In this document: positions 6,967 to 15,431 of the stretch, piece by piece
Layout of the letters: every line of letters begins with the position of its first letter
Numbering within the stretch: position 1 is the stretch's first letter
DNA from: Chloroflexi bacterium SZAS-1
GTDB lineage: Bacteria; Chloroflexota; Chloroflexia; Chloroflexales; Roseiflexaceae
Length of the DNA: 34,822 bases
Assembly: GCA_018266315.1 (NCBI GenBank)
Contig: JAFEAS010000125.1
Span: 1-34,822 of the forward strand
Reading direction: 5' to 3'
Position numbers and translations under genes: made by a program
The notes under the pieces: generated by a model
Database searches by the model: none
Told to the model about the DNA's origin: nothing
The model's input: the letters and a program-made list of their open reading frames with translations, nothing else

Positions 6967-7449
6967 GTGTTTTTACAATCAACCGTCATTAAGCGAATGA
7001 CTCCGCTGCTGGTGAGCGGTGTATCGGGCGTGTATGTACTGCTACGCGCGCGCCGCTTGAGCCTGGCCGAACCATTTACTGGTAACGCACTGCAATTCCT
7101 GCTTGAGCAATCTGACCTTATTACTGTGCTTGCCGGTGTGCCAGTATGCTGGTATGTGGCTCAGTACCGCGAGCAAGCTGCCTTCATCGTGCAAGATATG
7201 CTGCGCGGCCAGAAAGCCGATGCTGCACACTCATTGCGGCAGACATTGACAGTGTTGCTGCTGGGCACCGAGCTTCTGGCGCGCCGCGCCGCGAAAACCG
7301 AATACACTGATCTGGCGCAATTGGCACGTCGCCTGAATCGGGTTGTGCTACAAGGCATTACCGAGCTACGCGTACTGGGTGAGCCATACCCCGCTGACCT
7401 TGAAAAGCTGTATGCTGTGCGCCTTCCTGCGCCTGGGCACTCAGCTTAA
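6967..7449 (+). CDS. Protein with isolated histidine-kinase DHp-like helix, no ATPase domain
   Basis: This 160-residue protein has no match I can name with certainty. A hydrophobic segment near residues 51-65 could be membrane-associated. Residues 85-100 read AAHSLRQTLTVLLLG, which resembles the H-box of histidine kinases (H-x-L-R-x-x-L-T, with H88 as candidate phosphoacceptor). A second amphipathic helix (YTDLAQLARRLNRVVLQGITELRVL, split by the turn around 111) matches the second DHp helix. No N/G1/G2 ATP-binding boxes follow; the protein ends about 45 residues later. The GTG start is supported by AAAGGAG six bases upstream. Its divergent neighbour is a receiver protein, so a phosphotransfer or scaffold role is a reasonable inference. 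Confidence 0.7.
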   Translation: MFLQSTVIKRMTPLLVSGVSGVYVLLRARRLSLAEPFTGNALQFLLEQSDLITVLAGVPVCWYVAQYREQAAFIVQDMLRGQKADAAHSLRQTLTVLLLGTELLARRAAKTEYTDLAQLARRLNRVVLQGITELRVLGEPYPADLEKLYAVRLPAPGHSA

Positions 7450-7594
7450 TGCTCGCGCAAGGTATTGGAGCTGTATTGCTGAGTGTCGGCCAGAAATTGC
7501 CGCACTATAGAATGTCAGTATTCCTGTTGCCACAATCCAGTAGTGCCATTCTGAGTTAAGCCCTAACGCACCTCGGTGGCACCTGAAAGGTATA

Positions 7595-7697
7595 ATACCA
7601 AATCCTGTTGAATAGTTGTATATCATACACAACGTATTACGCACTACAAAGCCAAACGCTCGTGCGTAGTGCGTAATACTACTGACGAATTTGGTAT
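7595..7697. repeat. 103-bp inverted-repeat (MITE-like) element, copy 1
   Basis: The element is bounded by ATACCAAAT (7595) and ATTTGGTAT (ending 7697). Internally, a 14-bp perfect stem joins 7634-7647 and 7666-7679. Its reverse complement matches the 103-bp segment at 32968-33070, about three-quarters identical by hand alignment with one compensating single-base gap pair. No coding potential of its own is convincing. It fills most of the 330-base gap between the DHp-like gene (ends 7449) and dcd (7780); nothing else recognisable lies there except the dcd promoter. Confidence 0.85.
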
Positions 7698-7736
7698 GGC
7701 TTATGCGGCGTAGTATCATCCCTTCAGAATAAGTAA

Positions 7737-7745
7737 TGGTATAAT
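7737..7745 (+). promoter_or_regulatory. Extended -10 promoter of dcd
   Basis: TGGTATAAT is a consensus -10 box with the extended TGn element. No good -35 box lies 17 bases upstream. It would start transcription about 28 bases before the dcd start. Confidence 0.6.
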
Positions 7746-7779
7746 GCGCGCTCTGCAATAAACATACGAGGAGCCGAGC

Positions 7780-8334
7780 GTGAGCATTAAATCCGATCGC
7801 TGGATTCGGCGCATGGCGCTTGAACATGGAATGATCGAACCATTTGTAGAAGGGCAGGTTCGCCAGGGGGTTATTTCCTACGGCCTCTCTTCATACGGGT
7901 ACGATATGCGGATTGCGAATGAGTTTAAGGTGTTTACGAATGTTTATAACACCTTAGTCGATCCGAAGCGTTTCGATCCGCGCTCGTTTGTTGATATTAC
8001 CGCCGATTACTGCGATATTCCGCCAAATTCGTTTGCGCTGGCGCGTACAGTCGAATACTTCCGTATTCCACGCAATGTGCTGGCGGTGTGCCTGGGCAAA
8101 TCAACCTACGCCCGCTGCGGCATTATTGTGAATACCACGCCGTTCGAGCCAGGGTGGCGTGGCTATGTCACGATCGAGCTTTCGAATAGCACGCCTTTAC
8201 CTGCACGTATTTATGCCAACGAGGGCATTGGGCAAGTGTTGTTTTTTGAGAGTGATGAGGAATGCGAGACATCCTACGACGATAAGCGCGGGAAATACCT
8301 CGACCAGGTGGGCGTGGTGCCGCCGCGAATATAG
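7780..8334 (+). CDS. dcd: dCTP deaminase
   Basis: The 184-residue enzyme belongs to the dUTPase/dCTP deaminase trimeric fold and converts dCTP to dUTP, feeding dTMP synthesis. Visible hallmarks are [10 protein letters not shown] near the N-terminus, [22 protein letters not shown] (Ser-Arg and the catalytic loop with the Glu before PGW), and [21 protein letters not shown], followed by the C-terminal GKYLDQ-type lid. The length is typical. The start is a GTG preceded by GAGGAG. I cannot tell from sequence alone whether it is the mono- or the bifunctional (dUTP-hydrolysing) type. The gene stands alone. Confidence 0.95.
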   Translation: MSIKSDRWIRRMALEHGMIEPFVEGQVRQGVISYGLSSYGYDMRIANEFKVFTNVYNTLVDPKRFDPRSFVDITADYCDIPPNSFALARTVEYFRIPRNVLAVCLGKSTYARCGIIVNTTPFEPGWRGYVTIELSNSTPLPARIYANEGIGQVLFFESDEECETSYDDKRGKYLDQVGVVPPRI

Positions 8335-8443
8335 GTTGTAGTGATCAAGGGCGTTTGGGCTTGTTGATGAAGTGCGTGGCGGCTCTGACGCCAGGCATTT
8401 CTTTTTCCCCCTGGCGATATGCTGGCTGATCAATTGCCTTTGG

Positions 8444-9208
8444 CTATGTTTCCACTGTTAGCTGCGCAATATCGAGCCACTGCGTTGGCGTAGCGCTTAC
8501 TCCCCAGCCGAAGCGCCCGCGTGGCGTCGCTACCATCCACTGATTATCTACCCACAGCACCATGCCCAGCGGCCCCTGGGGCACACGCGCAGTTTCGAGC
8601 ACGGTGCTGCCATCGATGCTGAATCGCGCACCATCGTGCCGCCACTCGATCACATAATTTCGCCAGGCGCGATCTGGTGCGGCGATTGGCGCCTCGGCGA
8701 GGCACAGGTCGTGCTGCACGCGCGGCCAGATGCGCCGTTGCAGCGGGCCGACGCGGTTGGCGAGCGCCACTGGCAGGGCGAGCGGCGCCCATTGTAGTGC
8801 GCGTGCCGTGGTTGTGTCGATGCTGGCCGCCCTCCAGCCGTGGCCGGGCACGCCCAGTGCCAGCGGCATGTTGCTGGGCGGCGCGGCGTGGAAAAACCAG
8901 AGCGCGGCAGGCAGCGCGGGCCAGCCACCCAGCGGCGAAAATGGGTTATTCCAGAAGCCAAACCCGGCCGTGCCAAGGAGCGGCCCCGAGGCGCGCGCCC
9001 GTACTGTAAAGCGAAGCGGCGGTCGCCAGGGAAAATGGCGGCGCGCCATCCCTGCATAATCGTCGAGCTGCGCATCGGCGTAGCGCGTAGGCTGTGTGCC
9101 CGACAATGCCAGGCGTAGCCCCTCCTCGCCAAGAACGATCTGCCCGCCGCCGACCTGTGTGACGCACCAGCGTTGGCCCAGCCGGGTGCGAAATTGTTCG
9201 TATAACAT
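8444..9208 (-). CDS. Conserved hypothetical, jelly-roll (GH16/LamG-like) fold
   Basis: This 254-residue protein has no signal peptide. It is rich in Trp and aromatic residues and shows alternating beta-strand patterns. The segment YVIEWRHDGARFSIDGSTVL followed by VPQGPLGMVLWVDNQWM resembles the convex-face strands of concanavalin-A-like (GH16/LamG) domains, where a modelled W-x-x-D-G-x-x-F-x-I-D-G pattern is common. A catalytic ExDxxE motif is not seen, so it is more likely a binding or structural protein than a glycosidase. ATG 9208 is used because longer reading frames overlap the gene upstream (ends 9235). It probably follows the binding-protein/OmpA gene in one transcript. Confidence 0.6.
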   Translation of the reverse strand: MLYEQFRTRLGQRWCVTQVGGGQIVLGEEGLRLALSGTQPTRYADAQLDDYAGMARRHFPWRPPLRFTVRARASGPLLGTAGFGFWNNPFSPLGGWPALPAALWFFHAAPPSNMPLALGVPGHGWRAASIDTTTARALQWAPLALPVALANRVGPLQRRIWPRVQHDLCLAEAPIAAPDRAWRNYVIEWRHDGARFSIDGSTVLETARVPQGPLGMVLWVDNQWMVATPRGRFGWGVSATPTQWLDIAQLTVET

Positions 9209-9234
9209 TCGTGTGCTTCGCGCTGCCGCTATGT

Positions 9235-10881
9235 TTAGCGGCCGCCAGTTGTCACTAATGTGAAGCGCACAATGCGGTCTTGTACCAGCTCGCTCTCGTT
9301 CAGGCTGTTCGGGAACTTCGATGGGATTGTGCTGACAATCAGCCGGTTCGGGTCGATGCCCTGCTGCGCGAGAAATTGCGCCACGCTGTCGGCGCGCGCT
9401 TGTGCGACTTCTTGAATTTGCGCTTCGGTGAAGCGACCATCTGGCCCCGGCCACGCGGCGCTGCCCTCGATCTTGAGGTAGAGCTGCGAGGCGCGTAGTA
9501 CGGGCAGTACCTGGCTATTCAGGTCGCTCACGGCCTGGTCGGTCAGGCGCGCGCTTTCGGGCTGAAAGTCGATTTTTTCTAGCGGCAGCTTCACGACATC
9601 CTGCGCGTTCTGCTGCTCTTCGCTCGACAGTTGCGGCAAATCGACTTTCGCCGTGAGCAAGAACGAGCTATTCACCGGTGGCTGATTTGAGAAGAGCTGC
9701 TGCGCTTTGGATGAGCCGAGGGTGAAGCGTGGGTCAACCATCTGGTTCAAGTCGGCTTGCGGCGGGGTTTGGCCGGCGCGCGCCCATACCTGCTGGGCCT
9801 GCTGCAAGCGGCTCACGAGTAGCTGCGGCTGCTGGAAGGCGATCTGGTTGGTGTTGAGCGTGGCCTGCGCTAATGGCTCTAGCGCGGCGCGCAGGTCGCC
9901 AGGTTTCTCAATAAACGTCCAATCGGCATGGCCCCACTTGAGTAGTGCTTGCTCGGCCTGGTCGGGCGTGTCAGTCATCTGCTTGAGTGCTTCGTACCAG
10001 GCATCGTGAAACGCCTGCAGCGCTTCGGTTTTATTCTCGATCGCGGGGCGGCTGGAAATAAGCACATCGAGGATGGCGCGCAGCTTATCGGATGCGATAA
10101 TTGTCTTCGCGCCCGCCGCTTCGGCTTCTTGCACATCGGGCACCCAGGCAGAAACGGCATCGGCCTGGCCGCTGGTGTAGGCTTTAACCGCGTCGGCGAC
10201 TGCGGGTTGTGGTACCAGCTGAACATCTTGCGGCCCCAGCCCGGCCAGGCTGAGCGCATAGTACAGGAAGTATTCGCCAACGCTGCCCTGGCTGAAGGCG
10301 ATGCGCTGGCTTTTCAGTGCGTTGATCGTGGTAATTTCGGGCTTGGCGACCAGCTTATCGGCCCCGGCGCTTTCGTCAATCACTGCGGTAATCGCGCCAA
10401 TCGCCGGGTCGGATTGGCGGGCAAAACCGTCGAGTGTGGTGGCGAGCACATCCCATTCGCCGCTTTTCAGGTTGGCCCAGCGCTGCTCTTCCGGCACGTC
10501 ATTTGCGCCATCGAGCCCAAACGGTACTAGCTTGAGCTCATAGCCGCGCTGCTTGAGCAAGCCCTGGACTTCCATCACAATCCCTGGGTAGTAGGTTGGG
10601 AAGGCGTCAAAGGCGAACGTAACAGTGCCCTTGCTGGGCGAGTTCGGCGCTACGGTTGGCGCGGGGGCATTTGGCGCGGCTGTAGGTGCGGTGTTGGCCG
10701 CGGTGGGCACATTTGGCGCGGCTGTAGGTGCGCGCGTGGCAGCAGGCGCGCCGCCACCTGGTGTGGAAGTTGCAATGATGATCACCGGTGCCTGGGTTGG
10801 GGTTGCCTGGCCGAGCAGGCTGCACCCTGCCAGTAGCGCGAGCACAGTGAGCCACAGGGCTATTGAACGTAGAGTACGCAT
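9235..10881 (-). CDS. Lipoprotein: ABC-type solute-binding domain fused to OmpA domain
   Basis: The 548-residue protein starts with a lipoprotein signal (lipobox LLAGC, C20). A low-complexity linker of repeated Ala-Pro-Thr-Asn units follows (about 35-83). Residues about 85-380 form a type-2 periplasmic-binding fold of the NMT1/nitrate-taurine type (VTFAFDAFPTYYP, then INALKSQRIAFSQGSVGEYF). Residues about 430-548 are an OmpA-like domain (IDFQPESARLTDQAVSDL, then a modified TEAQIQEVAQARADSVAQFL helix and RIVRFTLV), which in other proteins grips peptidoglycan. No permease or ATPase gene is adjacent. ATG 10881 has AAGGAG upstream. Function could be cell-wall-tethered ligand sensing or capture; the ligand is unknown. 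Confidence 0.85.
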   Translation of the reverse strand: MRTLRSIALWLTVLALLAGCSLLGQATPTQAPVIIIATSTPGGGAPAATRAPTAAPNVPTAANTAPTAAPNAPAPTVAPNSPSKGTVTFAFDAFPTYYPGIVMEVQGLLKQRGYELKLVPFGLDGANDVPEEQRWANLKSGEWDVLATTLDGFARQSDPAIGAITAVIDESAGADKLVAKPEITTINALKSQRIAFSQGSVGEYFLYYALSLAGLGPQDVQLVPQPAVADAVKAYTSGQADAVSAWVPDVQEAEAAGAKTIIASDKLRAILDVLISSRPAIENKTEALQAFHDAWYEALKQMTDTPDQAEQALLKWGHADWTFIEKPGDLRAALEPLAQATLNTNQIAFQQPQLLVSRLQQAQQVWARAGQTPPQADLNQMVDPRFTLGSSKAQQLFSNQPPVNSSFLLTAKVDLPQLSSEEQQNAQDVVKLPLEKIDFQPESARLTDQAVSDLNSQVLPVLRASQLYLKIEGSAAWPGPDGRFTEAQIQEVAQARADSVAQFLAQQGIDPNRLIVSTIPSKFPNSLNESELVQDRIVRFTLVTTGGR

Positions 10882-11033
10882 AGGAACTCCTTTTCCGCAA
10901 TGAGCGGTGCTCATTGTAACGGCATAGTAGTATTGTACCAGCACGGCAGTATACGTGTACAGCTGCGATTACAAACAGGCGATCGTAACGATGTATACTA
11001 TCGATGTGAAGCATTCAGTAAAGCAGGTCTGCT

Positions 11034-12044
11034 GTGTCACTTGAACCAATTGCACGCTATGAAACTGAGCGCGGAATATTGATCTACCGTATCACCGCGC
11101 AGGTTTTTCCGATGCTTACTGCGAATATCTACGTGCTCGTCGATGGGGCATATGCCGCGCTCATCGATACTGGCAGCGGCCTGGGTGCAAGCAGCGACCA
11201 TATCCGCCGCGGCATCGAGCAGATTCGCGACGATTGGGGCGAGGCTGTTGATTGGGCCAGCCTGGCACGCATTGTCATCACCCACGCGCATGTCGATCAT
11301 TATGGCGGGCTGGGAGCACTGCGCGACCTTACCAGCGCCCCGGTGGCCGTACACGAGCTTGATCGCCGCGTACTCACGCATCACGAAGAGCGGCTCACCA
11401 TGGCCAGCCACGCGATTTCTTCATTTCTCTGGCGCGCGGGTGTTTCCGAATCGAGCCACGCCAGCTTAATGGGCATGTACGGCTGGAGCAAAGGATTGTT
11501 ACGCTCGGTGGATGTCGAAACTGTGCTGCACGATGGCGATTTGCTCGATAATCGCATGCTGGTGCGGCATATGCCCGGGCATTGCCCCGGCCAGGTGTGC
11601 TTGCAGATCGACGATGTGCTGCTCAGTGCCGACCATGTTCTGCCGCATACATCGCCGCATCTGGCACCTGAAAGTATCACACCCTCGACCGGGCTAGGGC
11701 ATTATCTCGATGCTCTGCACACAATTGCAGCGGTGCCCGGCATTCGCTTAGCGCTTGGCGGCCACGAAGGTCCCATGCACGATATGTATGCCCGCATCGA
11801 GGAGATTGAGGCATCGCACGAGCGGAAGCTTGGGCGCGTGTTCGATGTCTGCGCTCAACCGCGCACCATCAACGAGCTTTCGAAACTGCTGTACCCGAAC
11901 GTCAATAGCTACGATATCTTGCTGGCGCTTGAAGAAACCGGCGCGCATGTGGAATACCTGGATCAACGTGGCGAGCTAGCAATCGCCAACCTTGATGAAG
12001 TTGCCAACGACGATCGCGCCGCGCCGCGCTACCATCGGCTATAA
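11034..12044 (+). CDS. Metallo-beta-lactamase-fold hydrolase
   Basis: This 336-residue protein shows the zinc-binding motif HAHVDHYGG (H84, H86, D88, H89), a downstream metal His in MPGHCPGQ, a bridging Asp in LLSADHVLPH and a last His in LGGHEGPMHD. A C-terminal helical region (about 265-320) resembles the winged-helix extension of LACTB2-like and related MBL hydrolases. The substrate is not clear: thioesters, lactones and nucleic acids are all handled by relatives. The start is GTG 11034, with only a weak AGG upstream; a -10-like TATACT lies near 10993. It is divergent from the binding-protein/OmpA gene. Confidence 0.85.
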   Translation: MSLEPIARYETERGILIYRITAQVFPMLTANIYVLVDGAYAALIDTGSGLGASSDHIRRGIEQIRDDWGEAVDWASLARIVITHAHVDHYGGLGALRDLTSAPVAVHELDRRVLTHHEERLTMASHAISSFLWRAGVSESSHASLMGMYGWSKGLLRSVDVETVLHDGDLLDNRMLVRHMPGHCPGQVCLQIDDVLLSADHVLPHTSPHLAPESITPSTGLGHYLDALHTIAAVPGIRLALGGHEGPMHDMYARIEEIEASHERKLGRVFDVCAQPRTINELSKLLYPNVNSYDILLALEETGAHVEYLDQRGELAIANLDEVANDDRAAPRYHRL

Positions 12045-12056
12045 GCGCTATAGTGT

Positions 12057-12134
12057 TAGGACTTACGCAGGTGGCATGCTTTTTGCCTGCGGCAGAGCGT
12101 TGGTATGCTCAATAACGCAACTGCGCAAGTCCTA
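12057..12134. repeat. 78-bp mini inverted-repeat element
   Basis: Terminal inverted repeats TAGGACTTACGCAG (12057-12070) and CTGCGCAAGTCCTA (12121-12134) match at 13 of 14 positions. The 50-base interior has no coding potential. Ends of this type are found on small non-autonomous transposon derivatives, but the parent family is not identifiable from this copy. It lies between the MBL-fold gene and the rhodanese gene. Confidence 0.7.
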
Positions 12135-12214
12135 CGTGTTTCAAGTGTGATCTCTGTTTTTGCCGAACGCCGCATGTGTTGCTACCGCGTATGTGTATAG
12201 ACTAAAGGTGAAGT

Positions 12215-13075
12215 ATGTCTGTCGAGCCGTTAGTCACTGTCGTATGGCTGAACGACCACCTGGCTGACCCAAACGTGCTGCCCGTGGATGTGCGCTGGTA
12301 TCTCACTGAGCGCGGGCGCGGCAAAATTGAGTATGCGGCGGGGCACATTCCGGGGGCGCATTACCTGGATGTGGATGACGATTTGGCTGCGCCGCGCGGC
12401 CAGGGGCCAGGTCGCCACCCACTGCCTACCCGCGAGCACTTTGCCGCAGTAGCTAGCCGTATTGGCATTACTCCTGGCACCCACGTTGTGGCTTACGACG
12501 CTAGTGGCGGCGCATATGCCGCGCGCCTGTGGTGGCTGCTGCGCTATTTCGGGCACGAACGCGTATCGCTGCTCGATGGCGGCTGGCCTGCGTGGCAGGC
12601 GGCGGGCTACCCAGCCGAAACAGTTACGCCTGCACACGCGGCCAGCAGCTTCGTGGCTGTGCCCCAACCCGCCCAGGTGGCTGATGCTACGGCGGTGGAG
12701 CGGCTGCGGCACCACCCGGGCACGCTGCTGCTCGACGCGCGCGCACCCGAGCGCTACGCAGGCCAGATCGAGCCGATCGACGCGCAGGCCGGTCATATTC
12801 CTGGTGCGCGCTCGGCACCGTATGCCGGTAATCTGCGCGCCGATGGCACCTTCCACAGCGCCGATGTGCTGCGGGCGCGCTTTGCAGCGCTGGGGGCCGA
12901 TGCGGCCAACCCAATTGTGTGCTATTGCGGTTCGGGTGTTACCGCCGCACACGATATTTTCGCGCTGTACATGGCGGGCCGCACCGATGCGCTGCTGTAC
13001 GAAGGCTCGTGGAGCGATTGGTCGAGCGATGCTACCCGCCCCGTGGCGACCGGGCCGGATGAGGTAGCGCCCTAA
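12215..13075 (+). CDS. Thiosulfate/3-mercaptopyruvate sulfurtransferase (tandem rhodanese)
   Basis: The 286-residue protein has two rhodanese domains. The first, inactive domain (about 8-135) contains VDVRWYL, AGHIPGAHYLD and LLDGGWPAW. The second (about 155-280) contains LLLDARAPERYAGQIEPIDA and the active-site loop CGSGVTA at 238-244, with C238 as the persulfide-carrying residue. This loop is nearer to the 3-mercaptopyruvate sulfurtransferase form (CGSGVTA) than to rhodanese proper (CRKGVTA), so mercaptopyruvate or thiosulfate may be the donor. It is cytoplasmic and appears monocistronic. The start ATG follows AAAGGTGA. Confidence 0.92.
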   Translation: MSVEPLVTVVWLNDHLADPNVLPVDVRWYLTERGRGKIEYAAGHIPGAHYLDVDDDLAAPRGQGPGRHPLPTREHFAAVASRIGITPGTHVVAYDASGGAYAARLWWLLRYFGHERVSLLDGGWPAWQAAGYPAETVTPAHAASSFVAVPQPAQVADATAVERLRHHPGTLLLDARAPERYAGQIEPIDAQAGHIPGARSAPYAGNLRADGTFHSADVLRARFAALGADAANPIVCYCGSGVTAAHDIFALYMAGRTDALLYEGSWSDWSSDATRPVATGPDEVAP

Positions 13076-13129
13076 AGCGGCGAACGGGTGAAATTGCCGC
13101 TGCTGCACGCTTTCTTCGCCACAAAGATG

Positions 13130-14290
13130 CTAGCGAAATACTCGCCCTTTCCAGGTAACGCCGCGGCCCAGGCGCAGGCGCAGTAGCCCCCACCCGGCCA
13201 GCCCGAAGTAGATCGCCGTGCCAATCGGGAAGAGCAAGCCCCACCAGGGCGCAAGCTGGTAGCGGCGCTTTGCTAGCGTTCCCCAGCTGAGCAATGCGAG
13301 AAACAGTAGCGCCACGCCATGCGCTATAAGCACCGGGCCAAGCGCACTGCTGGGCCACAACCACCCGAGCAATGCCCCTGCACCAAGGACATAGCCCGGC
13401 GCGAACGCCACCAGCGATTGCCGGAAACCAACCCACGCCGAACGCGTGCCACCACTGCGGTAGCCCGCTACCGCATTTTTGCTTAGCCCCTCGGCCAGGC
13501 TGGCCCAGCCCTGGTACATGCGCACCGCGATGAGCTCGGGCGCGTATGCTGCTGCGATCGGGTAGCCTGCGGCCTTCACGCGCTGTCCCAGGTCGGTATC
13601 TTCCAGAATGCTGGCGCGCACCGCGCGGTGACCGTCAAGTGCCTGGTACACCGTGCGGCGAATCATCAGGCATGGGCCGTTGGCAAATGCAATCGGCGAG
13701 CGCGGGTTGCTGACGCGCGCCAGCGGGTAGAGCGCAACCAGTAGCGCGAAGAAGGCGGGTAATACTAGCCGTTCAGCCAGCGTGCCCATGCGGAGCAATG
13801 GCAGCAGTGTGAGGAGATCGATCTGGCGCTGCTCGGCGTGCGCGATCATCGCTGCAAGCAGATCGGGCGCGGGCTGCACATCGGCATCGAGAAAGAGCAG
13901 CCATTCGCCCTGGGCGCGCCCGGCGGCCTGCCAGCAGGCCCAGCATTTGCCTGCCCAGCCAGCAGGTAGCGCTGCGCCAGGCAGTACTGCCAAGCTGGGT
14001 AAGCGCGCTGCATAGCGGTAAGCCAGGGCAGCCGTGCCATCGCTTGAGTGATCATCGACCACAATCACCTCAAAGCTGCGGTAGGTTTGTTGTGCCAGGC
14101 CCTCCAGGCAGCCGCCCAGGCGTGCTGCTTCATTACGCGCAGGAATAAGCACTGATACTAGCGGCCCGGTCGATGCGGGCTGTGCATTGGGTTCCACGGT
14201 GGGCGCAAGCGCGTCGATATAGAGATCGTATGCGTACAGCCCGGCTACGCCCAGGCACAGAAGTGTAATTGGCAGAATCAATATAATCAT
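13130..14290 (-). CDS. Family 2 glycosyltransferase, membrane-anchored (CrtQ/HpnB-like)
   Basis: This 386-residue protein has an N-terminal membrane segment (1-20), a GT2 catalytic domain (VSVLIPARNEAARLGGCLEG, then VIVVDDHSSDGT) with the nucleotide-sugar metal motif DAD at 135-137, the catalytic ED at 230-231 and a QGWASLAEG segment near 260. It ends with three to four membrane helices (about 290-375). This arrangement is shared with CrtQ-type carotenoid glycosyltransferases and the hopanoid-associated HpnB group, so a lipid acceptor at the cytoplasmic membrane is likely. Which lipid is undetermined, since no carotenoid or hopanoid gene lies nearby. Confidence 0.87.
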   Translation of the reverse strand: MIILILPITLLCLGVAGLYAYDLYIDALAPTVEPNAQPASTGPLVSVLIPARNEAARLGGCLEGLAQQTYRSFEVIVVDDHSSDGTAALAYRYAARLPSLAVLPGAALPAGWAGKCWACWQAAGRAQGEWLLFLDADVQPAPDLLAAMIAHAEQRQIDLLTLLPLLRMGTLAERLVLPAFFALLVALYPLARVSNPRSPIAFANGPCLMIRRTVYQALDGHRAVRASILEDTDLGQRVKAAGYPIAAAYAPELIAVRMYQGWASLAEGLSKNAVAGYRSGGTRSAWVGFRQSLVAFAPGYVLGAGALLGWLWPSSALGPVLIAHGVALLFLALLSWGTLAKRRYQLAPWWGLLFPIGTAIYFGLAGWGLLRLRLGRGVTWKGRVFR

Positions 14291-14378
14291 GCCTGATGTT
14301 CATCGAGGTAGCGATCGCGAATCCTGCGGTCGCACGAACTTCGCCCGATCATACCATGATTGGCCGGGTGCATTGATG

Positions 14379-14384
14379 TATAAT
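14379..14384 (+). promoter_or_regulatory. -10 box (TATAAT) upstream of GNAT gene
   Basis: A perfect TATAAT lies 23 bases before ATG 14407. It overlaps the ATG at 14383, which makes that earlier codon an unlikely start. No clear -35 box is seen. Confidence 0.5.
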
Positions 14385-14406
14385 GACAAGGCTAGCCGCA
14401 ATCATA

Positions 14407-15324
14407 ATGGTACTATTTCCCAAGCAGAAACCGACCCTTATGCGCTTGTTCCGCCGCACCTACGATCTGAGCCTGGCGTCGCCGCGCCACGCGACACTCG
14501 ATGATCTTGGTGCAATTTCGCGCTTGCTGCGCAGCGGCACGCACCATTACACGAGCTACCCTTACCCACACCTGCCATCGCTGCTAAGCGGTGCGCCTGC
14601 AGTGGTGCTGGTCGGTGGCCGCGACATTCTGGCGGCTGCTATTGCAAGCTGGAATAACGATGCCACCAGCTGGGTTCGTGCGCTCACTGTGATAGATGGA
14701 TTACCCGTGAACGCCACCTTTGATCTGTTGCTACCGTCATTTCATGAACGATTGCATACCCAGCACATCCGCCATGTTTTTTACACAGGCGATGACGCTG
14801 CCGATACCTGGATTCAGCCAGGGCTGGTGACGCATGGGTATGTGCGCGAGACCGATGTGGTGGTATACGAGCAGCTTTCCTTCGAGGTGCCGACGGTAGG
14901 TAACCAGCTTGTGCGGGTGCGTCCGGCGGTGTCGGTCGATCTGCCCGATATTCTCCAGGTTGATAGCGCATGTTTCACAGCCCAATGGCGCAAAGATGAT
15001 CAGGTGTTGAGCGGTGCAATTTTTGAGGTGCCGTATTTTGTGGTGGCTGAGGATGCCGACCAGGTGGTAGGCTATGCTTTTGCTACAACCCATTTTGGTG
15101 GGCGGCTGGTGCATTTAGTGCGTATTGCAGTATTACCTTCGCAACAGGGCCGCGCGATCGGTGTACGGCTGCTGGCCGAAGTAATCGCATTTGCGCGCAC
15201 ACGCGGCGCGAGCACGCTTACACTTAATACGCAGGCGCACAACCTGCGCGCCCAGCGGCTGTACGAATGGTTTGGATTCCATCGCACTGGTGAGCAGCAA
15301 ACAGTGCTCCGCTACGATCTATAG
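14407..15324 (+). CDS. GNAT-fold N-acetyltransferase, two-lobed
   Basis: From ATG 14407 the protein has 305 residues. The C-terminal GNAT domain (about 160-305) is clear: strand-4 segment LVHLVRIAVLPSQQGRAIGVRLL includes the acetyl-CoA pyrophosphate loop (QQGRAIG), followed by TLTLNTQAHNLRAQRLYEWFGF, the usual last strands. The N-terminal half also looks like a degenerate acyltransferase lobe. The acceptor substrate is unknown. The start is uncertain: ATG 14383 falls in the probable -10 box, while ATG 14407 and ATG 14440 both lack a good Shine-Dalgarno sequence. Confidence 0.8.
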   Translation: MVLFPKQKPTLMRLFRRTYDLSLASPRHATLDDLGAISRLLRSGTHHYTSYPYPHLPSLLSGAPAVVLVGGRDILAAAIASWNNDATSWVRALTVIDGLPVNATFDLLLPSFHERLHTQHIRHVFYTGDDAADTWIQPGLVTHGYVRETDVVVYEQLSFEVPTVGNQLVRVRPAVSVDLPDILQVDSACFTAQWRKDDQVLSGAIFEVPYFVVAEDADQVVGYAFATTHFGGRLVHLVRIAVLPSQQGRAIGVRLLAEVIAFARTRGASTLTLNTQAHNLRAQRLYEWFGFHRTGEQQTVLRYDL

Positions 15325-15431
15325 CTGATACTCCCTGATTGAAGAACCAGGAATGAACATTCTTCCACTGAGCCACCAGCAGCTTGCTCGTACTGCCCCG
15401 CACCTTGCTGGAACAATAGCGCCGCCAAGAT

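Noticed and set aside
7441..7827. Minus-strand reading frame of 128 codons
   Set aside because: It covers the 103-bp repeat and the start of dcd; its composition is not protein-like and there is no ribosome-binding site.
12230..13108. Minus-strand reading frame of 292 codons
   Set aside because: It is antisense to the rhodanese gene, which has clear motifs; it is a high-GC shadow frame.
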